Part shown: positions 57,002 through 64,000 of the stretch, piece after piece
Layout of the letters: each line of letters begins with the position of its first letter
Numbering within the stretch: the first letter of the stretch is position 1
Assembly (NCBI GenBank): GCA_002102555.1
Contig: MCFL01000008.1
Span: forward strand, 593,269 to 657,268
Length of the DNA stretch: 64,000 nt
Source of the DNA: Catenaria anguillulae PL171
Taxonomy: Eukaryota > Blastocladiomycota > Blastocladiomycetes > Blastocladiales > Catenariaceae
Reading direction: 5' to 3'
Position numbers and translations under genes: made by a program
Notes under the pieces: model-generated
The model's input: only the letters and a program-made list of their open reading frames with translations
Told to the model about the DNA's origin: nothing
Database searches by the model: none

Positions 57002-58669
57002 AGCGTATTTTGTATAATTTGCTAGGAGAGCGTGTGGTGTGTGATGCGTGGGTGAGACTCACACTCACTCATGCAAATGTGGGGTACATACAGTATGTGT
57101 GGACGCAACGCAACGGAAGAATGAAATGCATGCACACCAAGGTACATGCATGTTGTATGTATGTGGTGTGGGCAGCAGATAAATAGGTACAAGTAGAATG
57201 AGCAATGGTTGTGACTTGTGTGTGCGCGATTATGATTTTGTGTTTTGTGGTGGTGTTTTTGACTCAAAACAGGGGTACAATATCAAGCCGGGTAATGAAT
57301 ACAATGCTGTCAAGTATGTATGTGTGTGCCCAAGGTGTGTATGTCATGTGGAAAGAGTGAGAGTGATGTGTGAGAGTCGGGCGCGCGCTTTTTGCGTTAA
57401 AAAAAGTGCCTATAAATTGCCCGTGACCGCTCTGGCGGGTCGAAAACTGTATTCTACGCATGCGATTGTGGTACTGTGAGAATTTGGAGCGGTTTTGATG
57501 AATCCAAGGGGTAGTTTTTGTGGTGAAAGCTCGTGTGGATCGGATCAACATGAGACAGACGCGTCCAAGTAAACATGGTTGAGCGATTCTCTCTCTCTCA
57601 AGTCAGAAACGTGTTGAGAGGAGGGCGATTTATGCAACTCTGACGATGGTATGTTGAGTGCATGTGCAGAATACAGCTTTTTGTTTATTATGAAGTGAGA
57701 ATATCTGACTTGTTTGAGTCGAAATGATGCGAAATGTGCACAGACTGAGTGACATGTTGGCAAACATGAGCTGTTTCTCGGCGTTTTAACTATACAATCA
57801 ATCAGAGAAAAAGCTTCACTCAAATGGTGTTCTACAAAGCGTATTTGTGTACCTACGTAAAGAAACAAAAGTGTTTGTGAGTAGTGTATAATGCATTGGA
57901 TGACAATGACCACATGGTGCTCGTGAAATCAGTGAAATCAGAATCGCGTGTTGCTGATCTGCGAAAACGATGATCGAGCAAAAGCGAGGCCATATGGACG
58001 ATTCTCACTACATGGCGCACTATTCTGACTCGTTGACGTGATAGAGCATGCTCAAATACATAATCTAAATGAATCAAACATGTTCCCATGTGCTCAAAAC
58101 ATGGACCAATCAACCAACGAGTTGGGATTGTCAGAACACAGGACGCGATTTGTTTTTGTTTGGTGGGCAAATGAGCACTCGTTTATGTCGTTTGGAGCAA
58201 ATAAAAGCAGTGTAGAGTGTCACAGAGGGTGGTAACAAGATATAGCTGTATTGAAGTGCCATTTTGGGTAAGCACAAAGTCAGGATCGTCCAGCATTGCA
58301 CATGGATCGATGGATGGACACTTTGACTGATTTGTCACGATTCTTGTTTGGTTGAGCCTTGCTCTTGCTGCTAGACAAGAACAAGAATCATCGCAAACGA
58401 GTGAAATGAGTGAAAGCAAAAGAGAACATAAGTTATTACAGACTGAATGGCCATTGTACTCACAAGAAACTCTCAAACATGCTCAATCACTACATGAAAT
58501 CTAAATGTGTGAGTGGAATTGAGTGCTCTGAGGGACTTTTTCACGGGCCACAGCGTATAAAAGAGGCACAAAATCACTCAAGTGTACCGAAAGGCTGAAA
58601 AGAATGGCCAATAATTGAAAAACTCTCACAGAAATCGACAAAGTCACCTGTTCAAAAAGTGCAAAAAAT

Positions 58670-58741
58670 GGAGAATCCGGGCATCGATCCCGGTGCCTCT
58701 CGCATGCTAAGCGAGCGCTCTGCCACTTGAGCTAATTCCCC
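58670..58741 (-). tRNA. tRNA-Ala (AGC)
   Basis: Cloverleaf on the minus strand: acceptor GGGGAAT/ATTCTCC with one G-U pair, D arm TAGCTCAAGTGG, anticodon loop with AGC, T arm GGGATCGATGCCCG. First tRNA of the array. Confidence 0.9.
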
Positions 58742-58926
58742 GTGCCATTTGAGAGGGGTTTCTGGAGTCTTGGACCGAAAAATGGGTACTCCTTTGCAGT
58801 CTATGCTTTGAACTGGGTGATAAATGATCTCTCCATCCTAATTCACACACAGTCCATACACAGGGGACATGTGCTGCTGCATAGAATGCTCACAATAAAG
58901 GCATTCAAAACAATGAAATCAACAAG

Positions 58927-58998
58927 TCTCCTGTAGTATAGTGGTTAGTATCCGCGCCTGTCACGCGCGAGGCCCGGGTTCGATTCCCGGCGGGAGAG
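58927..58998 (+). tRNA. tRNA-Asp (GTC)
   Basis: Acceptor TCTCCTG/CGGGAGA, D arm TAGTATAGTGGTTAGTA, anticodon GTC in CGCCTGTCACGCG, T arm CCGGGTTCGATTCCCGG. Confidence 0.93.
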
Positions 58999-59060
58999 TA
59001 TCCTTTTTGTTGCTCGAAAAAGTGTAGTTCTTGTAAAGAAAGGGCAAAAAACGTTACAAT

Positions 59061-59132
59061 GCCTCCTAGCAGATTTGAACTGCTGACCTTCCGCTTACTA
59101 GGCGGACGCTCTGCCAACTGAGCTAAGAAGGC
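59061..59132 (-). tRNA. tRNA-Thr (AGT)
   Basis: Acceptor GCCTTCT/AGGAGGC with a G-U pair, D arm TAGCTCAGTTGGCAGAGC, anticodon AGT in CGCCTAGTAAGCG, T arm CAGCAGTTCAAATCTGCT. Confidence 0.9.
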
Positions 59133-59217
59133 TTTCTTGTTTTTGTTCATGTTGAATGGGATCCAGTCCCTATTCCCTCCACTCTGGCTGTGCAAATAGG
59201 AGCAAAAGGCACATGTT

Positions 59218-59299
59218 CCGACCACCCGGATTCGAACCAGGGACCTAAAGATTGCTATATCACTACAGTCTTCCGCTCTACCAACTGAGCTATGGTCGG
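59218..59299 (-). tRNA. tRNA-Tyr (GTA) with short intron
   Basis: Acceptor CCGACCA/TGGTCGG, D arm TAGCTCAGTTGGTAGAGC, anticodon GTA, T arm CTGGTTCGAATCCGG. About 10 extra bases (TGATATAGCA) directly 3' of the anticodon position form a canonical tRNA-Tyr intron. Confidence 0.9.
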
Positions 59300-59511
59300 T
59301 GCTAGCAGATTGTTCATTTTGCATTGTACATGAAGGCGTTGTTGGTCAGCAATGATTCATGTCATGTTAGGTTCTGGCACAGAGTCACAGATGAATTGAA
59401 AAACACATAAATCCTTTGATTTGACAGATGCATTGGCCTTCAAGGAGGCTGTTTCCATTGCAAACTGTCGAGAAAGTTGCATGTTTCCTAAGCAAATCAT
59501 TGAGTTTTACT

Positions 59512-59587
59512 TGTGCACATGTGGGATTTGAACACGAGACTAGAGGATTCTGAAAGCAACAGCTTGAGCAAGTCGACCACGCGCGCA
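59512..59587 (-). pseudogene. Decayed tRNA-Leu (CAG)-like gene
   Basis: The T arm (CGTGTTCAAATCCCACATG) and a TTCAGAA loop are recognisable, but the anticodon stem does not pair and the acceptor ends match poorly. No functional cloverleaf. Confidence 0.5.
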
Positions 59588-59672
59588 TTTTTTGTTTCTC
59601 CAAATTCAACCAGCGCCGCCCAACACCCTAGTGTATGATGCAAACTTGGCAAAGACGTCAAAAAAATTAAAT

Positions 59673-59746
59673 GTCTTCGTGGTGTAGTTGGTTATCACGT
59701 CTGTCTAACACACAGACGGTCTCCAGTTCGAATCTGGACGAAGACA
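59673..59746 (+). tRNA. tRNA-Val (AAC)
   Basis: Acceptor GTCTTCG/CGAAGAC, D arm TGTAGTTGGTTATCA, anticodon AAC in GTCTGTCTAACACACAGAC, T arm CCAGTTCGAATCTGG. Confidence 0.92.
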
Positions 59747-59928
59747 CTCCTTTTACGTTTTTGTTTTGCACCCTCTGTGTATTGCTTTCTTTTCCTAAAT
59801 GTGCAATAACAGATGCTGCTTTTGGGGCGATTGGTGGCACAACAAGATGGTTGGGGTGGATCCAGGCACTTTGTGACCGTGCAAACTGCCCAAAAAGGGT
59901 GGTTTCCTCACCTTTTCTCCCTCTGAAA

Positions 59929-59995
59929 TTTTGTGCTTGGTTATCATGTGTGTCTCACACACAGAGCGCCCTTGGTTCGAACCTAGTGGGCAAAA
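59929..59995 (+). pseudogene. Decayed tRNA-Val (CAC)-like gene
   Basis: The D-arm remnant GCTTGGTTATCATG and a CTCACAC loop align with the intact tRNA-Val(CAC) at 61682, and the T arm is TTGGTTCGAACCTAG. The acceptor and anticodon stems have lost several pairs. Confidence 0.5.
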
Positions 59996-60099
59996 CAAGA
60001 GCTTCAAGCCTGCTCAGGTCTCACCATGTCCATTTGGCGCCCGATTGGTGTCTGAAACATGTCCGTTTGTATCCATTTCAGCAAAAGAAACGCAAAAGA

Positions 60100-60171
60100 G
60101 GGCTGATCCGGGGATTGAACCCGGGACCTCGCACACCCGAAGCGCGAATCATACCACTAGACCAATCAGCC
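60100..60171 (-). tRNA. tRNA-Pro (CGG)
   Basis: Acceptor GGCTGAT/ATCAGCC, D arm TGGTCTAGTGGTATGA, anticodon CGG in CGCTTCGGGTGTGCG, T arm CCGGGTTCAATCCCCGG. Confidence 0.9.
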
Positions 60172-60265
60172 TTTATCTGAATTTGTCCTTGAAAAGACTT
60201 GATCCTGTTTCATTCGGTGGTAGATGACAAGAATGTAGCTTGACCAACTACGTCTTGCAAGAAGA

Positions 60266-60338
60266 GTCACCTTAGCTCAGTTGGGAGAGCGTTAGACTGA
60301 AGATCTAAAGGCCCCGTGTTCAATCCACGGAGGTGACA
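60266..60338 (+). tRNA. tRNA-Phe (GAA)
   Basis: Acceptor GTCACCT/AGGTGAC, D arm TAGCTCAGTTGGGAGAGC, anticodon GAA in TTAGACTGAAGATCTAA, T arm CGTGTTCAATCCACG. Confidence 0.93.
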
Positions 60339-60410
60339 ACTCTTTTGCGACTGTGTTGGTGTTTTAGTGTCACTGCTGATGGAGTAAAAGCGTGCCTTGG
60401 AGAACAAAAG

Positions 60411-60482
60411 GGGCTCGACCGGGGATTGAACCCGGGACCTCTCCCACCCTAAGGGAGAATCATACCACTAGACCATCGAGCC
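60411..60482 (-). tRNA. tRNA-Pro (AGG)
   Basis: Acceptor GGCTCGA/TCGAGCC, same body as tRNA-Pro(CGG) 310 bp away, anticodon AGG in TCTCCCTTAGGGTGGGAGA. Confidence 0.92.
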
Positions 60483-60558
60483 ATTTAATTTTTTCAGTCA
60501 TTGAAATCGTCCACAATCGATCAAATGTCACGCAACACAACGACAGAGGGTAAAAGGA

Positions 60559-60640
60559 TGAGGAGAGTGGGGTTCGAACCCACGCCTCCGAAGAGATCAC
60601 GGCCTTAACGTGACGCCTTAGACCGCTCGGCCATCTCCCC
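60559..60640 (-). tRNA. tRNA-Leu (AAG)
   Basis: Class II tRNA with a long variable arm (ATCTCTTCGGAGGC). Acceptor GGGGAGA/TCTCCTC, D arm TGGCCGAGCGGTCTAAGGC, anticodon stem TCACG/CGTGA around AAG. Confidence 0.9.
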
Positions 60641-60730
60641 ATCTTGTAAACGTGTCCACAACAATCGCTCATGATCCACATTCTTGGTGCTCGTGAACTT
60701 GGCCACCAGAAACTCGCAAATGAAAACAAT

Positions 60731-60812
60731 GACAACGTGCCCGAGTGGTTAAGGGGATTGACTAGAAATCAATTAGGCTCTGCCTGCACAGGTTCAAATC
60801 CTGTCGTTGTCG
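60731..60812 (+). tRNA. tRNA-Ser (AGA)
   Basis: Class II tRNA. Acceptor GACAACG/CGTTGTC, D arm TGCCCGAGTGGTTAAGG, anticodon AGA in ATTGACTAGAAATCAAT, long variable arm, T arm CAGGTTCAAATCCTG. Confidence 0.92.
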
Positions 60813-60910
60813 CTTTCTTTTTCTTTTGGGGCCTGATTCTCTTGATGATGTGCACAGATACAGCATGTGGATGGATCAAAGTCGGTCAAAAAGTGCTTCT
60901 TCACAACAAA

Positions 60911-60982
60911 TCCGCGATGGTCCAGTGGTTAGGATTTCGGTCTCTCACACCGACGGCCGGGGTTCGATTCCCCGTCGCGGAG
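60911..60982 (+). tRNA. tRNA-Glu (CTC)
   Basis: Acceptor TCCGCGA/TCGCGGA, D arm TGGTCCAGTGGTTAGGA, anticodon CTC in TCGGTCTCTCACACCGA, T arm CGGGGTTCGATTCCCCG. Confidence 0.93.
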
Positions 60983-61068
60983 ATGTCCTTTTTTTGATTC
61001 ATTTTCGTGCATGACTGTGCAAAAAAATGCAAGCAAGACAGACACTCAACTCAATGAAAAAGAGAGCT

Positions 61069-61141
61069 TGCGGAGTGGGAGGCTTGAACTCCCGACCTTG
61101 AGATTATGAGACTCACGCTCTACCGACTGAGCTAACTCCGC
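61069..61141 (-). tRNA. tRNA-Met (CAT), elongator type
   Basis: Acceptor GCGGAGT/ACTCCGC, D arm TAGCTCAGTCGGTAGAGC, anticodon CAT in GAGTCTCATAATCTC, T arm GGGAGTTCAAGCCTCCC. The body resembles the elongator rather than the initiator form. Confidence 0.88.
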
Positions 61142-61231
61142 ATCTAGTGCTTCAAGTGATTGCATTGAGTCAACAGTCGCGAGGTAACGCGTGGACAACT
61201 TGGCTCCAACAAATCAAAGTATTTCAAAAAT

Positions 61232-61305
61232 GCTCCAGTGGCGCAATTGGTTAGCGCGTTCGACTGTTAATCGAAAGGATGGTGGTTCGAGTCCACCCTG
61301 GAGCG
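61232..61305 (+). tRNA. tRNA-Asn (GTT)
   Basis: Acceptor GCTCCAG/CTGGAGC, D arm TGGCGCAATTGGTTAGCGC, anticodon GTT in TTCGACTGTTAATCGAA, T arm GGTGGTTCGAGTCCACC. Confidence 0.93.
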
Positions 61306-61510
61306 ACTTTGTTTGTTTTTTGTGTGTTCACATATTCCAGGGGAAAGATTTGCCCATCTTTTTGCAATGTTTTGTGGGCTTTTTGTGCATTTTCTGGCAA
61401 TCTGTGCACCCACAAACAGGTCTAGAAGGCGATAACAGGTGAAGACGCCCTGCTGGAGATGGCAAAAGGGTCCCTCTGGCACAAAAAGACAACAAGACAA
61501 CAAAAAAGAA

Positions 61511-61584
61511 TGGTCCCAGACGGGGTCGAACCGTCGACCTTGGCGTTATTAGCACCACGCTCTAACCGACTGAGCTATGGGACC
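61511..61584 (-). tRNA. tRNA-Ile (AAT)
   Basis: Acceptor GGTCCCA/TGGGACC, D arm TAGCTCAGTCGGTTAGAGC, anticodon AAT in GTGGTGCTAATAACGCC, T arm GACGGTTCGACCCCGTC. Confidence 0.92.
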
Positions 61585-61681
61585 ATGTTACTGCATGGAG
61601 TTCAACAAAGACCTCGTTCCACAGATGACAAGGTCACTGTTTTCATTTTTGGATCGAGTCAAATGACACAAAATTCAAAAT

Positions 61682-61755
61682 GTCTTCGTGGTGTAGTTGG
61701 TTATCACGTGTGCTTCACACGCACAAGGTCTCCAGTTCGAACCTGGACGAAGACA
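61682..61755 (+). tRNA. tRNA-Val (CAC)
   Basis: Same body as tRNA-Val(AAC) at 59673; anticodon CAC in GTGTGCTTCACACGCAC; T arm CCAGTTCGAACCTGG. Confidence 0.92.
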
Positions 61756-61831
61756 AAGTTTTGGTTCTTTTTGGAGTTTGAATGCATTGAGTATCACAAT
61801 AAAAAAAAAGATGTCTTGAAAGACAAAAACT

Positions 61832-61902
61832 TGCATGGTCCGGGAATCGAACCCGGGTCTGCCGCGTGGCAGGCGGCAATTATACCACTAAACCAACCAT
61901 GC
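61832..61902 (-). tRNA. tRNA-Gly (GCC)
   Basis: Acceptor GCATGGT/ACCATGC, D arm TGGTTTAGTGGTATAA, anticodon GCC in GCCGCCTGCCACGCGGC, T arm CCGGGTTCGATTCCCGG. Confidence 0.93.
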
Positions 61903-62034
61903 TTGTTGAGATCCAAGCTCTTTTTGAGATCCATGATGTTCCTTGCACAAGAGCCACAAATGAAAACCTCCACTCAATTGACGTTCAGGGCTGTCTGCAG
62001 TCCAAGAACGGTAACAGAGGCCAGCAAACAACAA

Positions 62035-62107
62035 GCCCGGTTAGCTCAGTCGGTAGAGCGTGAGACTCTTAATCTCAATGTCGTGGGTTCGAGCCCCACA
62101 CTGGGTA
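62035..62107 (+). tRNA. tRNA-Lys (CTT)
   Basis: Acceptor GCCCGGT/ACTGGGT with two wobble pairs, D arm TAGCTCAGTCGGTAGAGC, anticodon CTT in TGAGACTCTTAATCTCA, T arm GTGGGTTCGAGCCCCAC. Confidence 0.92.
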
Positions 62108-62183
62108 CTACATTTTTTTGTGTCCATCTGTTTTGATCCTGTTCAAGTCAACCTGGCTCATGGATTTTCAATTTTTCGAAAAG

Positions 62184-62255
62184 TCCGCATTGGTCCAGTG
62201 GTTAGGATCCCGCGCTTTCACCGCGGTGGCCGGGGTTCGATTCCCCGATGCGGAG
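62184..62255 (+). tRNA. tRNA-Glu (TTC)
   Basis: Acceptor TCCGCAT/ATGCGGA, D arm TGGTCCAGTGGTTAGGA, anticodon TTC in CCGCGCTTTCACCGCGG, T arm CGGGGTTCGATTCCCCG. Last tRNA of the unit. Confidence 0.93.
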
Positions 62256-62669
62256 GTTTTTCTTTTCGTTTTGCTTGATGCATTGTTGTGGTGCTCAAAA
62301 TACAGAGTCTTCACATCAAAATCATTGGCGTTGGACGTTTCTCTATCGTTTTTCTGGCCAAATGAATGCCAAAAGCATGCTGAATCCCCTCATTTGGTGT
62401 GATTTCGTATAGGAATCATCATGACATTTCAGCTGATTCAACTGATTTGCCAATACAATGACAAAAGGGCAAAAATTTGAGGACGACTTGGGTTGTGAGC
62501 ATGGCAAAATTGATGGGATGAGTTCTTTTTGAATTTATCCCATAACTTGTATTGCAGAAATGTGTGGTTTTTGCACCGTTCAAGTGCTATTCATGCGCTT
62601 TTTGGCTGTTTGTGATATCGATCGTGATTCATTCTTTCACAGCAATCAAAGAAATGACGACGTGAGAGG

Positions 62670-64000
62670 AGCGTATTTTGTATAATTTGCTAGGAGAGCG
62701 TGTGGTGTGTGATGCGTGGGTGAGACTCACACTCACTCATGCAAATGTGGGGTACATACAGTATGTGTGGACGCAACGCAACGGAAGAATGAAATGCATG
62801 CACACCAAGGTACATGCATGTTGTATGTATGTGGTGTGGGCAGCAGATAAATAGGTACAAGTAGAATGAGCAATGGTTGTGACTTGTGTGTGCGCGATTA
62901 TGATTTTGTGTTTTGTGGTGGTGTTTTTGACTCAAAACAGGGGTACAATATCAAGCCGGGTAATGAATACAATGCTGTCAAGTATGTATGTGTGTGCCCA
63001 AGGTGTGTATGTCATGTGGAAAGAGTGAGAGTGATGTGTGAGAGTCGGGCGCGCGCTTTTTGCGTTAAAAAAAGTGCCTATAAATTGCCCGTGACCGCTC
63101 TGGCGGGTCGAAAACTGTATTCTACGCATGCGATTGTGGTACTGTGAGAATTTGGAGCGGTTTTGATGAATCCAAGGGGTAGTTTTTGTGGTGAAAGCTC
63201 GTGTGGATCGGATCAACATGAGACAGACGCGTCCAAGTAAACATGGTTGAGCGATTCTCTCTCTCTCAAGTCAGAAACGTGTTGAGAGGAGGGCGATTTA
63301 TGCAACTCTGACGATGGTATGTTGAGTGCATGTGCAGAATACAGCTTTTTGTTTATTATGAAGTGAGAATATCTGACTTGTTTGAGTCGAAATGATGCGA
63401 AATGTGCACAGACTGAGTGACATGTTGGCAAACATGAGCTGTTTCTCGGCGTTTTAACTATACAATCAATCAGAGAAAAAGCTTCACTCAAATGGTGTTC
63501 TACAAAGCGTATTTGTGTACCTACGTAAAGAAACAAAAGTGTTTGTGAGTAGTGTATAATGCATTGGATGACAATGACCACATGGTGCTCGTGAAATCAG
63601 TGAAATCAGAATCGCGTGTTGCTGATCTGCGAAAACGATGATCGAGCAAAAGCGAGGCCATATGGACGATTCTCACTACATGGCGCACTATTCTGACTCG
63701 TTGACGTGATAGAGCATGCTCAAATACATAATCTAAATGAATCAAACATGTTCCCATGTGCTCAAAACATGGACCAATCAACCAACGAGTTGGGATTGTC
63801 AGAACACAGGACGCGATTTGTTTTTGTTTGGTGGGCAAATGAGCACTCGTTTATGTCGTTTGGAGCAAATAAAAGCAGTGTAGAGTGTCACAGAGGGTGG
63901 TAACAAGATATAGCTGTATTGAAGTGCCATTTTGGGTAAGCACAAAGTCAGGATCGTCCAGCATTGCACATGGATCGATGGATGGACACTTTGACTGATT
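62670..64000. repeat. Tandem tRNA-array unit 2 (left part only)
   Basis: 1,331 bp that match 57002-58332 base for base wherever compared; every open frame in one copy has an identical twin 5,668 bp away. The window ends before the first tRNA of this unit. Confidence 0.92.

Larger units (their letters stand above)
57002..62669. repeat. Tandem tRNA-array unit 1 (5,668 bp, complete)
   Basis: The unit starts at AGCGTATTTTGTATAATTTG (57002) and the same words recur at 62670, 5,668 bp later. The left 1.67 kb (57002-58669) is A/T-rich, gene-free and holds only short open frames; 58670-62255 carries 18 intact tRNA genes and two decayed ones on both strands; 62256-62669 is gene-free. Sequence left of 57002 differs from that left of 62670, so 57002 is the left edge of the array. 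Confidence 0.85.

Noticed and set aside
57022-58235. Small ORFs in the array unit, duplicated exactly at 62690-63903
   Set aside because: Their perfect duplication only reflects identity of the whole DNA repeat; composition is A/T-rich with no family resemblance.
62256-64000. Telomere or subtelomeric end
   Set aside because: No TTAGGG-like repeat is present up to the window edge; the repeat is a tRNA-array unit.

Overview
The window is nuclear DNA of a eukaryote, most likely an early-diverging (zoosporic, Blastocladiomycota- or Chytridiomycota-like) fungus. This is inferred from fungal-type calcineurin B, Sec2, Rsa4 and KDM4-like proteins next to RNF121 and AZUL-HECT (UBE3A-type) genes, poly-Gln and Pro-rich proteins, and short spliceosomal introns (about 47-126 nt) that very often begin GTACG. 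I rebuilt intron-exon models by hand, requiring codon phase to close across every junction. No species can be named from the sequence alone.

Layout. 0-2.9 kb: three tandem compact genes of one unnamed family whose motif layout recalls R-S-E ADP-ribosyltransferases or fungal DUF7587. 3.2-40.6 kb: a mostly housekeeping block holding a BTB/poly-Gln protein, a single-domain ZPR1-like protein, an 11-LRR membrane receptor with one exon per repeat, TatD, an ABHD13/Bem46 hydrolase, a membrane RING ligase, a beta-propeller protein, RSA4, an ankyrin gene with a dead relative, a four-segment membrane protein, a KDM4-like demethylase, calcineurin B, a Sec2-type Rab GEF, a UBE3A-type HECT ligase and RNF121. 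It is interrupted at 32.8-34.6 kb by a decaying duplicated block of the same unnamed family.

42.3-52.3 kb is an accessory region: a long-form member of the first family with SUMO-like motifs, a chimeric pseudogene fusing that family to a second unnamed zinc-finger-like family, a 3 x 131-bp tandem repeat, two long members of the zinc-finger-like family and a dead copy. The 33-34 kb and 43-44 kb blocks are inverted duplicates that have decayed in complementary ways. 52.4-53.8 kb carries one unrecognised four-exon gene, followed by about 3 kb with little recognisable.

57.0-64.0 kb is a tandem array. A 5,668-bp unit holding 18 intact tRNA genes (15 amino acids, both strands) and two decayed tRNA genes starts at 57,002. 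A second unit starts at 62,670 and is identical, as far as read, for its first 1.33 kb up to the window edge. Tandem reiteration of a dense mixed tRNA cluster is the most unusual large structure here; the symmetric one-LRR-per-exon gene is the most unusual single gene.
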